From Poecilobothrus nobilitatus (taxonomy: Eukaryota > Arthropoda > Insecta > Diptera > Dolichopodidae): DNA of 64,000 bases. Shown in pieces: positions 35,726 through 47,863 of the stretch. A program made the translations under genes and the position numbers. Location: NCBI GenBank assembly GCA_947095535.1, contig OX352772.1:212761620-212825619 (forward strand), written 5' to 3'. The stretch's first letter is position 1. The number at the start of each line of letters is the position of its first letter. The notes below the pieces were generated by a model, which made no database searches, was not told the origin of the DNA, and saw only the letters and a list, made by a program, of their open reading frames with translations.

Positions 35726-36771
35726 TTATTTCATAAGACGTTTAAATAAAATATAAATTTTAACTTTGCACAATTTAAAATATATATACTCGTATATAAA
35801 ATAAATATAATAATTTCTTTTTTTCAGATGATCGGCATTCAGAAACATTTCTGTTTTATCCTGATTATTGTAAGTTTTAATTTTAAAATATTCTAAACTT
35901 TTTATTATAAAAATGTTGCTTTCTCACGTACTTTTCACTTCTTAAAAACTGCAATAAAAGTCATTTGTTGATAAATTGTAGAAATACTGTTATAAATAAA
36001 GATTGTTTATAGTATTTTTAAAAAATTTAATAGAATTGAAATAAAAGTTTAGTGAACTGAACAGGATCTTTTTGCTAGTTTGTATATGCTGCAGTTTTTG
36101 CTGGTTTTTTTGGTAAAACCAAAACAAACCTCAAAACAAACCTCATATTATAATTATCGAATGTCTTAATGAGTCAGATATATTTCTTCAGATGCACTTG
36201 TGGATTTATTCCCAGCTTTTAATAAGACCTCACGGTGATAGATAACATTATAGTTAAAGAAATGATAGGTTAAATAAATGCATAAACTTTTTTTAATTTT
36301 ATTCTTAACTGCTTTTCAAATATTAAATGTGAACATATAGCTTTTCAAGTATACAATATGAAAGCATTTATAAACATACATATCTATAACTTCAATAGAA
36401 TTGAACTATAAGTTAATTTACTTTTGTAAATTTAAATAAAACAATAAAATTTTTTTTCAAGAAGATGTTCTTCTTGGTTTATTGTAAAATTAATAGTGAT
36501 TTCTTCTAGTAATGTTTAACATATTTATAGAAAAAAGTTACAAAATTTCTTTACAAATTTTTGCTTATTTTAAAATACTAAATATAATTTATTGGTTTAC
36601 ATGAAAAGATTACAAAATTTCTTTATAAATACTTAATATAATTTATTGATCTACATTTGGTAAAAATTCATTAAAATAATTTTTTGCATTACAAAATATC
36701 TGTTCTCATTACATTGTTGGTGGTCTTAGCATCATATTGGTCAATAAGCGGAACCTACTATAATTGGATTT
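35726..36771. other. AT-rich region without recognised genes
   Basis: No family resemblance and no clear repeat ends; several A and T runs. The left end of the next element's LTR is placed at about 36772 on weak grounds. Confidence 0.5.
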
Positions 36772-37289
36772 TCCAATATTTATTTTTAGTTCACAAATAA
36801 TAATTTTCGCTTATTGAGCAAAACAAAGTACAAATTTTTTAAGTGTAATTCTTATTAAGTAATAAGACCAGTATTTTATTTTTGGAACAATAATAAAAAA
36901 ATAATAATTTAGTAAGAACCTTTTTTCTTTTTTTTTAATAAGAAAGTAATTTTTTTTTTAAATGTAATTTTGTTGTTGTTTCTTTTCGTTTAAAAGTTAT
37001 TTAATAACAAAGTATTCGAATTTCAATTTATGACAATTTTTTATTTGGTTAAAAATATTTATTTTGTTTATAAATTAAGGTTCTTTACTTTAATAATTAC
37101 TCATTCGTTTACAATTTTATTTAAATGCCTATTAAGTAAAAATTATTAAATAAGGAATTATTTACAACATACAACAATTAATTGTTTGTTAAAGAAATAG
37201 CATTTTGCTAGTTAAAAATTTATTATTATTATTATTATGATTATAAATTTATTTTTATTTATTGGTTAATGTAATGGACTATCATAACT
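36772..37289 (-). repeat. 3' LTR of the gag-env element (left limit uncertain)
   Basis: The minus strand reads a purine tract AGCGGGGAAG (37290-37299) directly followed by AGTTATGATAG, the errantivirus-style LTR start. The far end is placed at CCAATT (36772), which gives about 518 bp and the usual AATT ending, but there is no second LTR to confirm it. Confidence 0.5.
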
Positions 37290-37331
37290 CTTCCCCGCTT
37301 AAAAATCAAATGTCCTCATTTGACTGCATTT

Positions 37332-38760
37332 TTAAAAAAATGATATTTTGAATGAATTTCTTTTAGGAGCGATTGGCTGTTTATTTTGCTTAATTTTTGT
37401 TGTAAACGGAATTGGAGATGATGATTGCTTTTCATTTTCATGTTGTGTTTTGGTTTCTTTGACTATTGATATGTGAGTATGATCTTGTAATTCTTTTATC
37501 GATTCTTCGGATGCGGTGTTTACGCCATGTTTGTTATTGATGATTACTTTATTATTTTTTTTCCTTAAAGTTAGTATGATAATTGTTGTTATTAATAATA
37601 AGGTAATTAGCATTGTTGGTCCTATTTCAATGACACTCAAAACTTGATCAGTAAATGTTTTTTCTTTTAATAAATTAATTTCTTTAGTGTTATTGATATG
37701 AATATGGCGGAGTAGTTATAGTGATATATGTTCTTGTAGTTCCTTTTTAATAAATTCAGGTTGAAGAATAGCTGGCAATACTTTGTCTGTTGGAATTTCT
37801 TTTGAAGAATAAGTTTTTTGGTTTACTGTTACTGTGGAGTTATGAAATATAATTAAATAAGTTCCATTTATAAATTTTGATTCATGATTGATGATAACTG
37901 TTCCTGTGAATTGATTTAGCAATAATATGCCCTCTGCTACTAGTTCTACTGATGGGATATGATGGTTGTTATATTTCATTATTTTGATTTTATACCTAAT
38001 ATTTTTTCTTTATTTAATAAAATTTGTTCATAATCAATTTTTACTACTATATTTTCAATTTTTATTACTTTAATTAATAATTTTACAAATATTTCATTTG
38101 AAGTTAAAGGAATTTCAATGACATAGAACAAGCAAGTACCATTCCTTATAACCTTTACATTAGAAAAATCTAATGCTTCTTCAACATTTTCATAAGCAAA
38201 ATTTTCTTTATCTAATATTTCCACTAAAATTTCTATTTCTGATTTTGACAATAATATGGGATTTATTACACCTAATTTTGCCCAATGAATGGCATATTTT
38301 AAATTAACTATTTTTTCTTTAATCAATTTCAATTTTATATTGAATTTGCGGAACAGAATGGTTATCAATTATACTTTTGTTTTTTAAATTTTCTAAAATT
38401 TTGTTAGTTATTTCAGTAATGTTATTTATCCTGTCATTATAAGTTTTGTTTATTATTACCTGTTTGTTATTATTATTTAACATATTATTTACTTTTTCCT
38501 TTATCATAATATAGTCATCGTGATCTAGAGTACCTGCTATCCATTTCCAGGCAGTACCGATCGCATTTATGGCTCTTGGCTTTCGGTGAATGTTAAACTC
38601 ATCTAGTAAATCTTGTATTTGATGGGCTTCATATTCCAAGTATGGGTAAAGTGCATGTGTTTTGATATCATTTAGGACAGCAATAATTTCATCTAATGAA
38701 GATCGTAAAATACCCAAGTCGATTGTCTGATTTAGTCGAAAATTTCCTTTTTGTAGCTTA
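37332..38760 (-). pseudogene. env: env of the gag-env element, frame-broken
   Basis: Four frames follow each other: 38717-38319, 38368-37979, 37979-37716 and 37640-37332. The first has a basic site (HRKPR, an R-x-x-R form) before AINAIGTAWKWIAGTLDHDD, the same position as the fusion region of the other env, then a coiled coil. The third and fourth hold the ectodomain end (VVIINHESKFINGTYLIIFH) and a membrane segment (MLITLLLITTIIILTL) with a basic cytoplasmic tail. Shifts and stops lie near 38340, 37979 and 37690. The signal peptide region appears lost at the gag junction. Confidence 0.8.
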
Positions 38761-39931
38761 GCTTGACCTGACTTGATTTTGTTCTAATTCATCATCTTTC
38801 CTTGAATTAGTGTGATTAATTTTTTGTGAATCGTTTTGTCTTTGCGGAAGATATGACAGAGATGGTCTATTAAAATTTCCTACGTTTTGATAATTATTAT
38901 TTTCATTGTAGGTGCGAGCAGCATATGGTCTGGTTAAATTACCTATTTGTTGAGAACCATATGTAAAGTTTTGTTAATAATTGGGTCTGTTTTAACTGGA
39001 TTTATTGAATTTAGATTGGAAATTGGGTTTATTAGATTGTAAATTGAATTTATTAGACTGAAAATTTTGCTTATTGGAATTTGTTTGGAACTTTGGTTTA
39101 CTATTATGCAAATTGGAATTAGGGTTTGATTGGAATTTTTTTTCCATGTGTTATTGTGCCATTGCCGATTAAAATTTCCTCTATTATAAGGTCTACCAAA
39201 TTGTTGTTGGATATTGCGGGGGTTATTTCTATTTAGTGAAGAGCGAAGTTCCTAGTTGAATAATTTGTTGTGTGCCCATTTTATTCCCAAAATATATTCG
39301 TTGATTCATATTTTCTAATTTTGTACACATATGTAATGCCTGAGGAAGATCTTTGGGTTCTTTAATGCTCAATAATCTTGGTAGGTCTCCATTTAGTCCT
39401 CTGATGAATGTATTGAGTGATTTTTCACGATAAAAACGCGTCATAGCAATTAAAGCTTCTTGCTTTAATCTTATTGATGGAAGTTTATCAAGTATCATAG
39501 AAAGATTTTGATAAACTTCTTTGTAAAATTCTTGAAAGGTACTATTTTTCTGTCTCATTGTAGTCATATGATGTTCTAAAGTACCTATGTCTCGTTTATC
39601 GGCATAGTGTAGATCTAGCTAGACAATCAACAATTCTTTCCCAGCATAATGGTGTACTGTAAGATTCTAGGGCATTATCAGCTTCTCCCGTAATTTTGTT
39701 AAGTACCGCGATCAGAATTCCATGGTATTTGGGAGTATTTCTCAAATGGTTAAAAATTCTCAATATCCTTTCTACATTTTTCTTCCATGACCCGCATTCG
39801 CCAGGTTCACCTGAAAATTGCCGCAAACTTTTAACTACATCTGGAATATTATTCATTCCCTCTAAATTATAGTCATCGCCAAAATCTATATCCAATTCCT
39901 CTTCTTCTTCTTGGAAATCATTGATTCCTAA

Positions 39932-42236
39932 CAGGGATTTGGAGCGGCATAATTTTTTGGTTGCTCCGCTCTAGCACCGCTCCAACTTTTATTTGATGCT
40001 CCGGCTCCGCTCATTGCTCCGCTCCTAACTCCACTGCAATTATCACATTAATAAATTTTATAGTATACAAACAAAAACAAATTAAAAACATAAATTTATT
40101 TTATTAGTGTAAATACACTTTTATTGATTTAACATAAATCATTGATTTGATTTAACATAAAAAAACCATTGATTTAACATAAAAAATTATGAATTATGAA
40201 AAATTTATATATATTGGACTTTTACTCATATTTATATTCAGAATTTATTCTGTAAAAAAATATTGCAGAAATTAAATCATCTTTCATAGACTGCCTATTA
40301 TCAGTTAGAATTAGCTTTAGTGCTGAAAATAATCGCTCAACACTTGCTTGAGTTGTTGGCATACTCGAAGCGATCCGACAAGCGGCTTGTATGCTTTTCG
40401 GATAAAGATTAATTGCTTCAAAACTGAATGCACTTTCAGCCTACCAATGTGTTCAATTGCATCACAATCTTCTTGAAATTTTTTTTTGAATAGTACTTCA
40501 TTATAATTGACATGTATTCCAGAAACAAGCTGCCTTTTTTCTTGCAAATCCAATTCTTTTTCGAATTCGTCATCTTCCGAAAAATCAGAAAAATCTTCAA
40601 TGATAACTTGAGTTGGTAAAGATGAATGTGAGTTGTTTGATGAAAAATTGGGACTGGATATAAAAGCTTGAACACCTTGCGCCTGTTGTGATTCCAATAT
40701 CACAAATCTAGTGGCTATATCGAGGAGTCCGTTTTTTGACTTTTCCAATTCAGCTGCAGTAAGAAGGATACGATTACATGGATCAACATAAACTCCAGCA
40801 AGCAAATGAAAGTTTTCAAAAAGCTTTTCTTGCCGTTTTTTCATAGATTTTAAAATTGATTGCGCAATCTGTGCACCATCTTCTCGCAAACATTTACAAA
40901 GTTTATGCCATTCTTTCATAAAAATTCCTGGGGTTGCGTCTACAGCTTGAAGATTTACAGTTGTTTGGTTTGGATTTGCTAGAAGATCCCGCAGTTTCTT
41001 CACTTTTTCCCATTCAGCTGTTGTTAATTTTAATTCATTTGTGCCAGCAGCAGTCACTTGTTAACAATAAGTTTTAAAATGTATAAGACGATCTAACATC
41101 GCAAAAGTTGAACCCCATCGCGTCACAGTATCTAAAGATTGGGTTAAACCATGTAACTCAAGTAGAATACTTCTTATATTTGGAGTACGTAGTTTGACAT
41201 CAAAAGTAGAAAGTCCAACCTGTCGACCAATTTCACCTGCAATTTTTTGAAATCCTCTTTCCTTTAGTCTAAAAGTAGTAAGTGGTGTTGAACTCAAACA
41301 AACCATTTCCATAATTCCTTCACGAAAAGTATTGGCATCCATAGTAATTGTAATTTTCGAGCTTTTAAAATATGTGTTAAGTTTCGTTTGCTCTATTTTT
41401 TTGTTTTTTATTTGATGAGGCGCTTAAAGAATCTAAAATGGATGATGTTCTTTTAGTTGAGTTAGCTTTAAGTAATTCATCTTCCTGATCTTTCTTTTTG
41501 ACAAAATTAGCGTATATTTCTGGATGAGCACGCTTTACATGTCTCCATAAATTAAAATTTTTCACAACTTTTGTTGCAGCAGTATTGTAGCTGCATTGTT
41601 TTAGTTCACCATTTACCGTTTTTTTAATATTGCATGCCGCGGATTTCTTTTTGATTTTGCTGAAACTTTGATCAGTACAATCTTCCAATATAAACGTGAA
41701 TACATCATTTAGATCACTTTCCTTCAATCGGCTATCAATAATTTGCGGAAAAGGTTGATTTAATTTTTTAAATGATGCCATTATAATTTTGGGGTACCCT
41801 TAATAAAATAATTAAAAAATATATATCTGTTATTATTATATTATTATGTAAAATTCTTCCAATTAACAACTTACCACGGTTTTTTTTTATAACTCTAGTG
41901 ATTGAAATATTCTAGTTAACTAATATTTTTTTTAACATAATTAAAATGTTATCCTTATCCTTACCAACAAAACTATAAATTTCATAGCCAACTGCGATTT
42001 TCATATGAAATATTTGAAAATTATTTGAAAATTTTTTTTCCAAACAAACAACAATAATAACTAACGTAGCCAACTACAATTTATACATTTTATGAACTTT
42101 TTATTTTACGTTTTTTTTTAAATAATTTTCAAGCAGTGGAGCGCGGAGCACTCAATATTTGTTGTGCTCCAGCTCCGTTCACGCTCCAACCCAAAAACCG
42201 TAGCTCCGCTGCTCCGAGCTCCGCTCCAAAGCCCTG
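39932..42236 (-). mobile_element. hAT transposon, copy 1 (2305 bp), in gag
   Basis: Terminal inverted repeats CAGGGATTTGGAGCGG (left) and CAGGGCTTTGGAGCGG (right complement) are flanked by a perfect 8-bp target duplication ATTCCTAA at 39924-39931 and 42237-42244. TIR form and 8-bp duplication are diagnostic for hAT elements. About 100 bp inside each end are several GCTCCG motifs. The transposase on the minus strand is broken. Shared parts are nearly identical to copy 2 at 59979-62705, so both moved recently relative to the LTR elements. Confidence 0.95.
40222..41781 (-). pseudogene. hAT transposase, copy 1 (middle deleted, two frameshifts)
   Basis: The first frame (41781-41377, start MASFKKLNQPFPQIIDSRLK) has a BED-type finger ending FNLWRHVKRAHPEIY. 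The second (41342-41061) starts MDANTFREGIMEM and jumps from GRQVG to VKLRTPNIRS, missing about 500 bp of the catalytic domain that copy 2 keeps. The third (41057-40317) runs through KEWHKLCKCLREDGAQIAQS. The hAT dimerisation block (ACRIASSMPTTQ, then ERLFSALKLI) at 40430-40222 is in another frame because of a one-base loss in an A-run near 40430. A further shift lies in the A-run near 41395. Confidence 0.9.
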
Positions 42237-42420
42237 ATTCCTAATGCTTTCTGCGTTTCGTGTTGCACTATTTGTTTGATAGTTTGCCTTAAATTTGGAA
42301 GTTTCCCTTGATCATTTTCCCCTTCTTCTGCAATTGGACTTAAATTTGGGTCTTCATTTTCGGGGGTAGAGGCAATTAGGTTATCTTGCCTGCCAAAAGG
42401 TATAGGTCTTGACATTTTTA

Positions 42421-43095
42421 TATATTTTTTTATTAATAAAAATGGGGTTTCTTTAATATTTTATTTGATAAAAGAAAAGAGCTAAAAACCAACAGGATAC
42501 TAAGAGATAGGTCACTTAGACAAAAAATTTAAATTGTCAATATTAATTTGATAAAAACAAAATGATAAAATTTTATATTATTAGAATAAAAATAATTGTC
42601 AATAAGTAAAAACAAAAGTTTATACAAATTTTATAAAAATATTCGTGTTGTCAAAAAAAATATGTATTTTTTCTTTCTTTTTGTTATATTGTTTATTCTT
42701 TTTCTTTTTTTAAAAAAAATTTTGCTAGCTCTATCTGCCCAAAGTTTTTTTCTTTTTTTTTTTTATTTTCACGAAATTGTACTAAAATAGATTATTTTTA
42801 TAAAAATTCTACAAAATAACCTTATAAAGACTTATAAAATAATATTATTATAATTGAATTAAGTTATTGATTATTGATATTTAATTATTGAATTTAAATT
42901 TTTAAATTTTTCTAATGAGATAAAAAATATAAGATTTATAAAAAGTCTAATTTTATTAATATGAGTCTCTATATGCCTTAAGTGGCCTATTAAATTATTT
43001 TAATCAATTAGTAAAACTATGTTTTAATAGAACTACAGATAGAACTATATGGAAATTAAATTAAATCTGTTGGAATCACTTATGGATAATTAATA
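42421..43095. other. AT-rich region right of gag
   Basis: Should hold the leader and 5' LTR of the gag-env element, but no primer site, LTR edge or match to 36772-37289 could be found. The sequence is very AT-rich. Confidence 0.5.
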
Positions 43096-43868
43096 ACCAA
43101 AATAATATTATAATAGCTGGTTTACCATCGAACTTAACAAACTCAGAAGATACAATATTGCAAATAGGAAAAAAAAAATGATGCTGACATAAAAAAGGAA
43201 GACATATTGGGTAGAGTCGCTTTTAGGTGGGTCAACTTCTGATGCCTGTAAAATGCTTTGTAATGGTGTGATTGTTAAAATTAAATAATTCTTTGGCCTT
43301 TTCTTGTTCGATGTGTGTAATTTTTTTTAATTTTTTTATTTTATATTTGCCATTTTTTAAGTTTAAAATTTTCGACTTTTCATGCAATATTTTAATATTA
43401 ATACTATTAAATGGTGGGCCAAGTGACCAGGATCCCCCAAAATAGACTGCAAACCGATAGTCTTTTACCATTAAAATATGAATTTGCCGAAAAAATTAAC
43501 TTTTTTGCATTATTTATCCCGAAAATTTTTTTTTTCATACATCGATATTTTTGTTATGAAAAAAATCACGAACAAAAATGTCGATGTATGAAAAAAAAAA
43601 TTTTTCAGATCAAAAACATATGTGTTAGCGATATATGTTAGCAATAAGATTAGCAGTACTATTGTTCATAAAGAAGCATTTAATTCTTCAAGTTTTTGAA
43701 CTGTCAATTTAACAAAGCTTGGCATTGATATAATGTCAATTAATCGACATCATAGGACGCAAGTTGGGGATTTTATTAATAAACTTGATGAATTTATTCA
43801 AAAGTATTGTAACTCCATCATTTTGGGTGAATTCAATTGCAAGAAAATTAAAACTCATAGACATTGAA
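43096..43868 (+). mobile_element. LINE J: scraps of ORF1 and endonuclease
   Basis: The plus strand reads NNIIIAGLPSNLTNSEDTIL (43096-43165), the RRM entry of LINE ORF1, and after a shift ADIKKEDILGRVAF. Near 43740-43868 it reads RTQVGDFINKLDEFIQKYCN followed by SIILGEFNCKKI, the GDFN block of an endonuclease with D changed to E. The part between (43221-43640) is not recognised and contains a perfect inverted repeat. Orientation and family agree with LINE K further right. Confidence 0.65.
43521..43606. repeat. Near-perfect inverted repeat, arms of about 35 bp
   Basis: Left arm 43521-43555 and right arm 43571-43606 are reverse complements (core CATACATCGATATTTTTGTT against its complement, one mismatch or slip in the A/T run), with a 15-nt spacer. 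It could form a long hairpin or be a pair of element ends. Confidence 0.85.
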
Positions 43869-44292
43869 GGGTAATATGGTAAATAATATGTAAATAATTA
43901 GTAAATATATAGTGGAATGATGTAAATTGTTGGTATAGATAAGATAATTGTTGGTAGATAATTAAGTTTAATATCTATTGAATTTAATTATTAATCTCTT
44001 AATTTTTTCTTTGGATTTGTTTTTTTTTTTTTTTTCTCTTTCTGTTTGAATTTGTTTGTATCGTTTGTATCGTTTTGATTATTTTTATTACTTATTAGTT
44101 TGTAAAATGAATTAAAAAAATAAAGTAAAATAGAAAAAGATAAAGATAAAGAAGAAAAGAAAGAACAAAAGAAAAATGGAACAAAATGAAGAAAATATAT
44201 AAAATGAATTAGAATGCATGAAAAATTATAAATAAAGGAATTGTATAAAATGAATTGAAACGTATATAAAATAATAAAATAAAATTGTAATA
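43869..44292. other. AT-rich, purine-biased spacer
   Basis: From about 44100 the plus strand is dominated by A and G with few C; open frames here are compositional. No gene recognised. Confidence 0.55.
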
Positions 44293-45440
44293 AAACGAAA
44301 AAGAATACAGTTGCCTTTGTCAACTCTTAGATACCCGTACGAACCGTTAGTATATTCACAGCCTGTCAGTCTGCTTACAATATTATTTTTTTAATATTGT
44401 AGTATTTTAAAATAATTTGGGTGAATTTTATAATTTCTAGAACTATGGCTTGTACATATATTCAAACTATATGTTTATACATTCTTCAAAAGCAGATTCT
44501 AACCTTCCACATAACGATTATCAATCCAAACTTTTTCAAATATTCTATAGTACCATTTATTACTAAGCGGTAAATATATATTAAATTTACTTAGTACAAA
44601 ATAGTAAATATAATTTTAAATATTATATTATATTAATGCGCACATAGTAATGTTAATGCGCACATAATGTTATAAATATATCTCCATACATTGCAATATT
44701 TCTTTAAAAATGTTTTCATTCATAGAATAGTTTCTTATAAGTACAATAAAATACATATATGTATGTAAATACGGCGCTATATAATATACATCTATACTCT
44801 TATCATTCATTCATCATAATAAGAGTATAATGTTGAAGCTTTAATTTTTGTGTATTACTTCAAAATAATTTTAACAGGTGTTCCAGTTACAGGTGTTTAA
44901 AAATAGGATAATAGGTGTTTAATAGCTAATAAAAGCATTAATCGTTTGCCGTTTTCAGAATGAAGTAATATCTTAAACAACTTGTGCTATAACAATTTAC
45001 ATATAGAGCTTTTTTGAACTTTTGGGGAGCTGTTGCTCCTTAACAGGTGGGGCTACAAAAAAAAGTTATTAAAAATAAAATTAATATTTTTGTGTCATCT
45101 ATCAGCAGTTAAAATTTCATAGCTCTATTTCAAAAAAATTGTGGGGATCTAAAAGTTAGGTTTTCGAGAGCTACCCGAAGTTTTGGTCAGAACTCAACCA
45201 AAAAAAATAGGGAATCTTCAAATTGCTTCCAGATAATTTTGTGTAAATTTCAAAATTCTAGCTTTCTTAGTTTTTGAGTTAGCGTGCTGACGGACGGACG
45301 GACGGACATGGCTCAATCGACTTAGAATTTTTTTCTGATCCAATCCATACCTTTGAAGGTATATCTAGCTCGCTTCTTTCGAGGTGTTACAAACGGAGGA
45401 GTAATTTTATTATACCCGATACTTATCGTACGGGTATAAT
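44293..45440 (-). mobile_element. DINE-like type II element, copy B2 (internally deleted)
   Basis: Starts with the complement of the type II 3' end (AAACGAAAAAGAATACAG, hairpin CAACT/AGTTG reversed, GATACCCGTACGAACC) and ends with the 5' end reading TCGTACGGGTATA at 45427-45439. The core, in reverse, is at about 45285-45330 (GCTGACGGACGGACGGACGG). Near 44830-44940 the body is shortened compared with copies B4 and B6. Confidence 0.85.
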
Positions 45441-45524
45441 AAATAAAATACAGCCAAACAATAGCGTACAAAAAATAATAAGACCAGATAGCTTATCAGC
45501 TACGGTCGTAAACAAATTAAATTT
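45441..45524. repeat. Flank block repeated three times next to type II copies
   Basis: An 80-bp block with ACAGCCAAACAATAG, ATAATAAGACCAGATAGC and TATCAGCTACGGTCGTA follows copies B2, B4 and B6 (also near 47866 and 51069). In the latter two it leads into LINE K, so it is original target DNA duplicated with the element. Confidence 0.85.
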
Positions 45525-46285
45525 GACCCTTACAGCTCCTAAACGGGGGGTGATACCAAAAAAATTTCTGAAATGACTCATTATGACTTATTTTCAAAAA
45601 TCTAACTTCTGTCAAAATTTCAAGTTTCCAACTTAAACCGTTTAGAAGATAGAAGGGTTAAAGGATTTTGAAAAATTTGAATTTCGCATAACGGTAAATT
45701 AAGACACCGTATGTCACAACTATATATTTGTTGTATATATACTTTTAAAGCTAATAAAAGTAGTAATCGTTTGCCGTTTTCAGAATGAAGTAATATCTTA
45801 AACAACTTGTGCTATAACAATTTAAATATAGAGCTTTTTTGAACTTTTGGGGAGCTGTTGCTACTTAACAGGTGGGGCTACAAAAAAAAGTTATTAAAAA
45901 TAAAATTAATATTTTTGTGTCATCTATCAGCAGTTAAAATTTCATAGCTGTATTTCAAAAAAAATGTGGGGATCTAAAAGTTAGGTTTTCGAGAGCTACC
46001 CGAAGTTTTGGTCAGAACTCAACCAAAAAAAATAGGGAATCTTCAAATTGCTTCCAGATAATTTTGTGTAAATTTCAAAATTCTAGCTTTCTTAGTTTTT
46101 GAGTTAGCGTGCTGACGGACGGACGGACGGACATGGCTCAATCGACTTAGAATTTTTTTCTGATCCAATTCATACCTTTGAAGGTATATCTAGCTCGCTT
46201 ATTTCGAGGTGTTACAAACGGAGGAGTAATTTTATTATACCCGATACTTATCGTGCGGGTATATCGTATCGGGTATAAATAGATG
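45525..46285 (-). mobile_element. DINE-like type II fragment, copy B3
   Basis: Starts inside the body (ACAGCTCCTAAACGGGG) and runs through a repeat of the central block, the reversed core near 46115 (CGGACGGACGGACGGACAT) and the 5' end. The 3' hairpin end is missing. Its last bases read TCGTGCGGGTATATCGTATC, identical to copy B5. Confidence 0.8.
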
Positions 46286-46292
46286 TAAATAT

Positions 46293-47863
46293 AAACAAAA
46301 AACGAGGAAGAATACAGTTGCCTTTGTCAACTCTTAGATACCCGTACGAACCGTTAGTATGTTCACAGCCTGTCACTCTGTTTACAATATTATTTTTTTA
46401 ATATTTTAGTATTTTAAAATAATTTGGTTGAATTTTATAATTTCTAGAACTATGGCTTGTACATATATTCAAACTATATGTTTATACATTCTTCAAAAGC
46501 AGATTCTAACCTTCCACATAACGATTATCAATCCAAAACTTTTTCAAATATTCTATAGTACCATTTAATACTAAGCGGTAAATGTGTATTAAATTTACTT
46601 AGTACAAAATAGTAAATATAATTTTAAATATTATAATATATTATATTTAAATATTCCATTGACAGAATAATTTCTTATAAGTACAATAAAATACATATAT
46701 GTATGTAAATACGGCGCTATATAATATACATCTATACTCTTATCATTCATTCACTAGTGACATATACGATAATGTAAATTAATATGATATTATATAAGTA
46801 TGTATATATATCAATATCATATAAATTAAAATTCTTCAAGTAACCGTTATGTTGTTTATTTATTTACATTTTTTTGTACTACGCATTATATCCTCAACAA
46901 TTTCAAATTATCGAGTAAAACAAATGCGAAAATTTGTTGAAGAAATTTGTTAGAAAATTTGAAAAAATCAAGTAACACTTTCGTCAATTATAAAGTAACC
47001 CTATATTATTAAAAAAAGTTGTTAACAGAAATAAGAGTATAATGTTGAAGATTTAATTTTTGTGAAAAACAAAACAAAAAAATTTTAACACGTGTTCAAG
47101 TTACAGGTGTTTAAAAATAGGAAATTTTCAGTTTTTGACCCATTACAGCTCCTAAACGGGGGGTAATACAAAAAAAATTTCTGAAATGACTCATACTTAT
47201 TTTCAAAGAACTAACTTCTGTCAAAATTTCAAGTTTCCAACTTAAACCGTTTAGAAGATACAAGCGTTAAAGGATTTTGAAAAATTTGAGTTTCGTATAA
47301 CGGTAAATTAAGACACCGTATGCTACAAATATATATTTATTGTATATACACATTTAAAGCTAATAAAAGTGGTAATCGTTTGGCGTTTTCAAAATGAAGA
47401 TATACCTTATACAACTTGTGCTATAACAATTTAAATATAGAGCTTTTTCGAACCTTTGGGGAGCTTGAGCTCCGTAACGGGTGGGGCTACAAAAATAGTT
47501 ATTAAAAATAAAATTAATATTTTTGTGATATCTATCAGCAGTTAAAATTTCATAGCTCTATTTCAAAAAAATTGTGGGGATCTAAAAGTTAGGTGTTCGA
47601 GAGCTACCCTAAGGTTTGGTCCAAACTCAACCAAAAAAAATAGGGAACCTACAAATTATTCCCAAAATATTTTGTCTAAATTTCAAGATTCTAGCTTTCT
47701 TAGTTTTTGAGTTAGCGTGCTGACGGACGGACGGACATGGCTCAAAAGTCTTAGAATTTTTTTTTGATCCGATCCATACCTTTGAAGGTATATCTAGCTC
47801 GCTTATTTCGTGTTACAAACGGAGGAGTAAATTTATTATACCCGATCCTATCGTACGGGTATA
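46293..47863 (-). mobile_element. DINE-like type II element, copy B4 (complete ends)
   Basis: Complete from AACGAGGAAGAATACAG with the terminal hairpin complement (46310-46340) to TCGTACGGGTATA (47851-47863). The core in reverse is at about 47715-47745. It is almost identical to copy B6 at 49510-51066, differing by about 30 bases of deletion near 50430 in B6 and scattered changes. Confidence 0.9.

Larger units (their letters stand above)
38770..42415 (-). pseudogene. gag: gag of the gag-env element, interrupted by a hAT transposon
   Basis: The N-terminal part (42415-42245) starts MSRPIPFGRQDNLIASTPEN and is acidic. After the transposon, Gag continues (39895-39596: VVKSLRQFSGEPGECGSWKK, then KITGEADNALESY) and 39567-39229 (REKSLNTFIRGLNGDLPRLL, then PQALHMCTKLENMNQ). 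The tail (39228-38780) is Asn-, Arg- and Gln-rich, the usual nucleocapsid replacement in errantiviruses. A frameshift lies near 39590. The host sequence on either side of the transposon joins through the 8-bp duplication. Confidence 0.85.
36772..42420 (-). mobile_element. Second Gypsy/errantivirus-like element: gag and env kept, pol deleted
   Basis: In reverse orientation: gag starts at 42415, is split by a hAT transposon (39932-42236), resumes to about 38780 and is followed within a few tens of bases by env (about 38760-37332), a purine tract and a 3' LTR. The whole of pol is absent. No 5' LTR or primer site was found to the right of gag, so that end is lost or too diverged. The env is related in layout to that of the provirus at 24230-33490 but clearly a different family. 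Confidence 0.8.

Noticed and set aside
43991..44323. 110-aa Phe- and Ser-rich frame
   Set aside because: It reflects the purine/pyrimidine bias of the region and shows no motif or homology.
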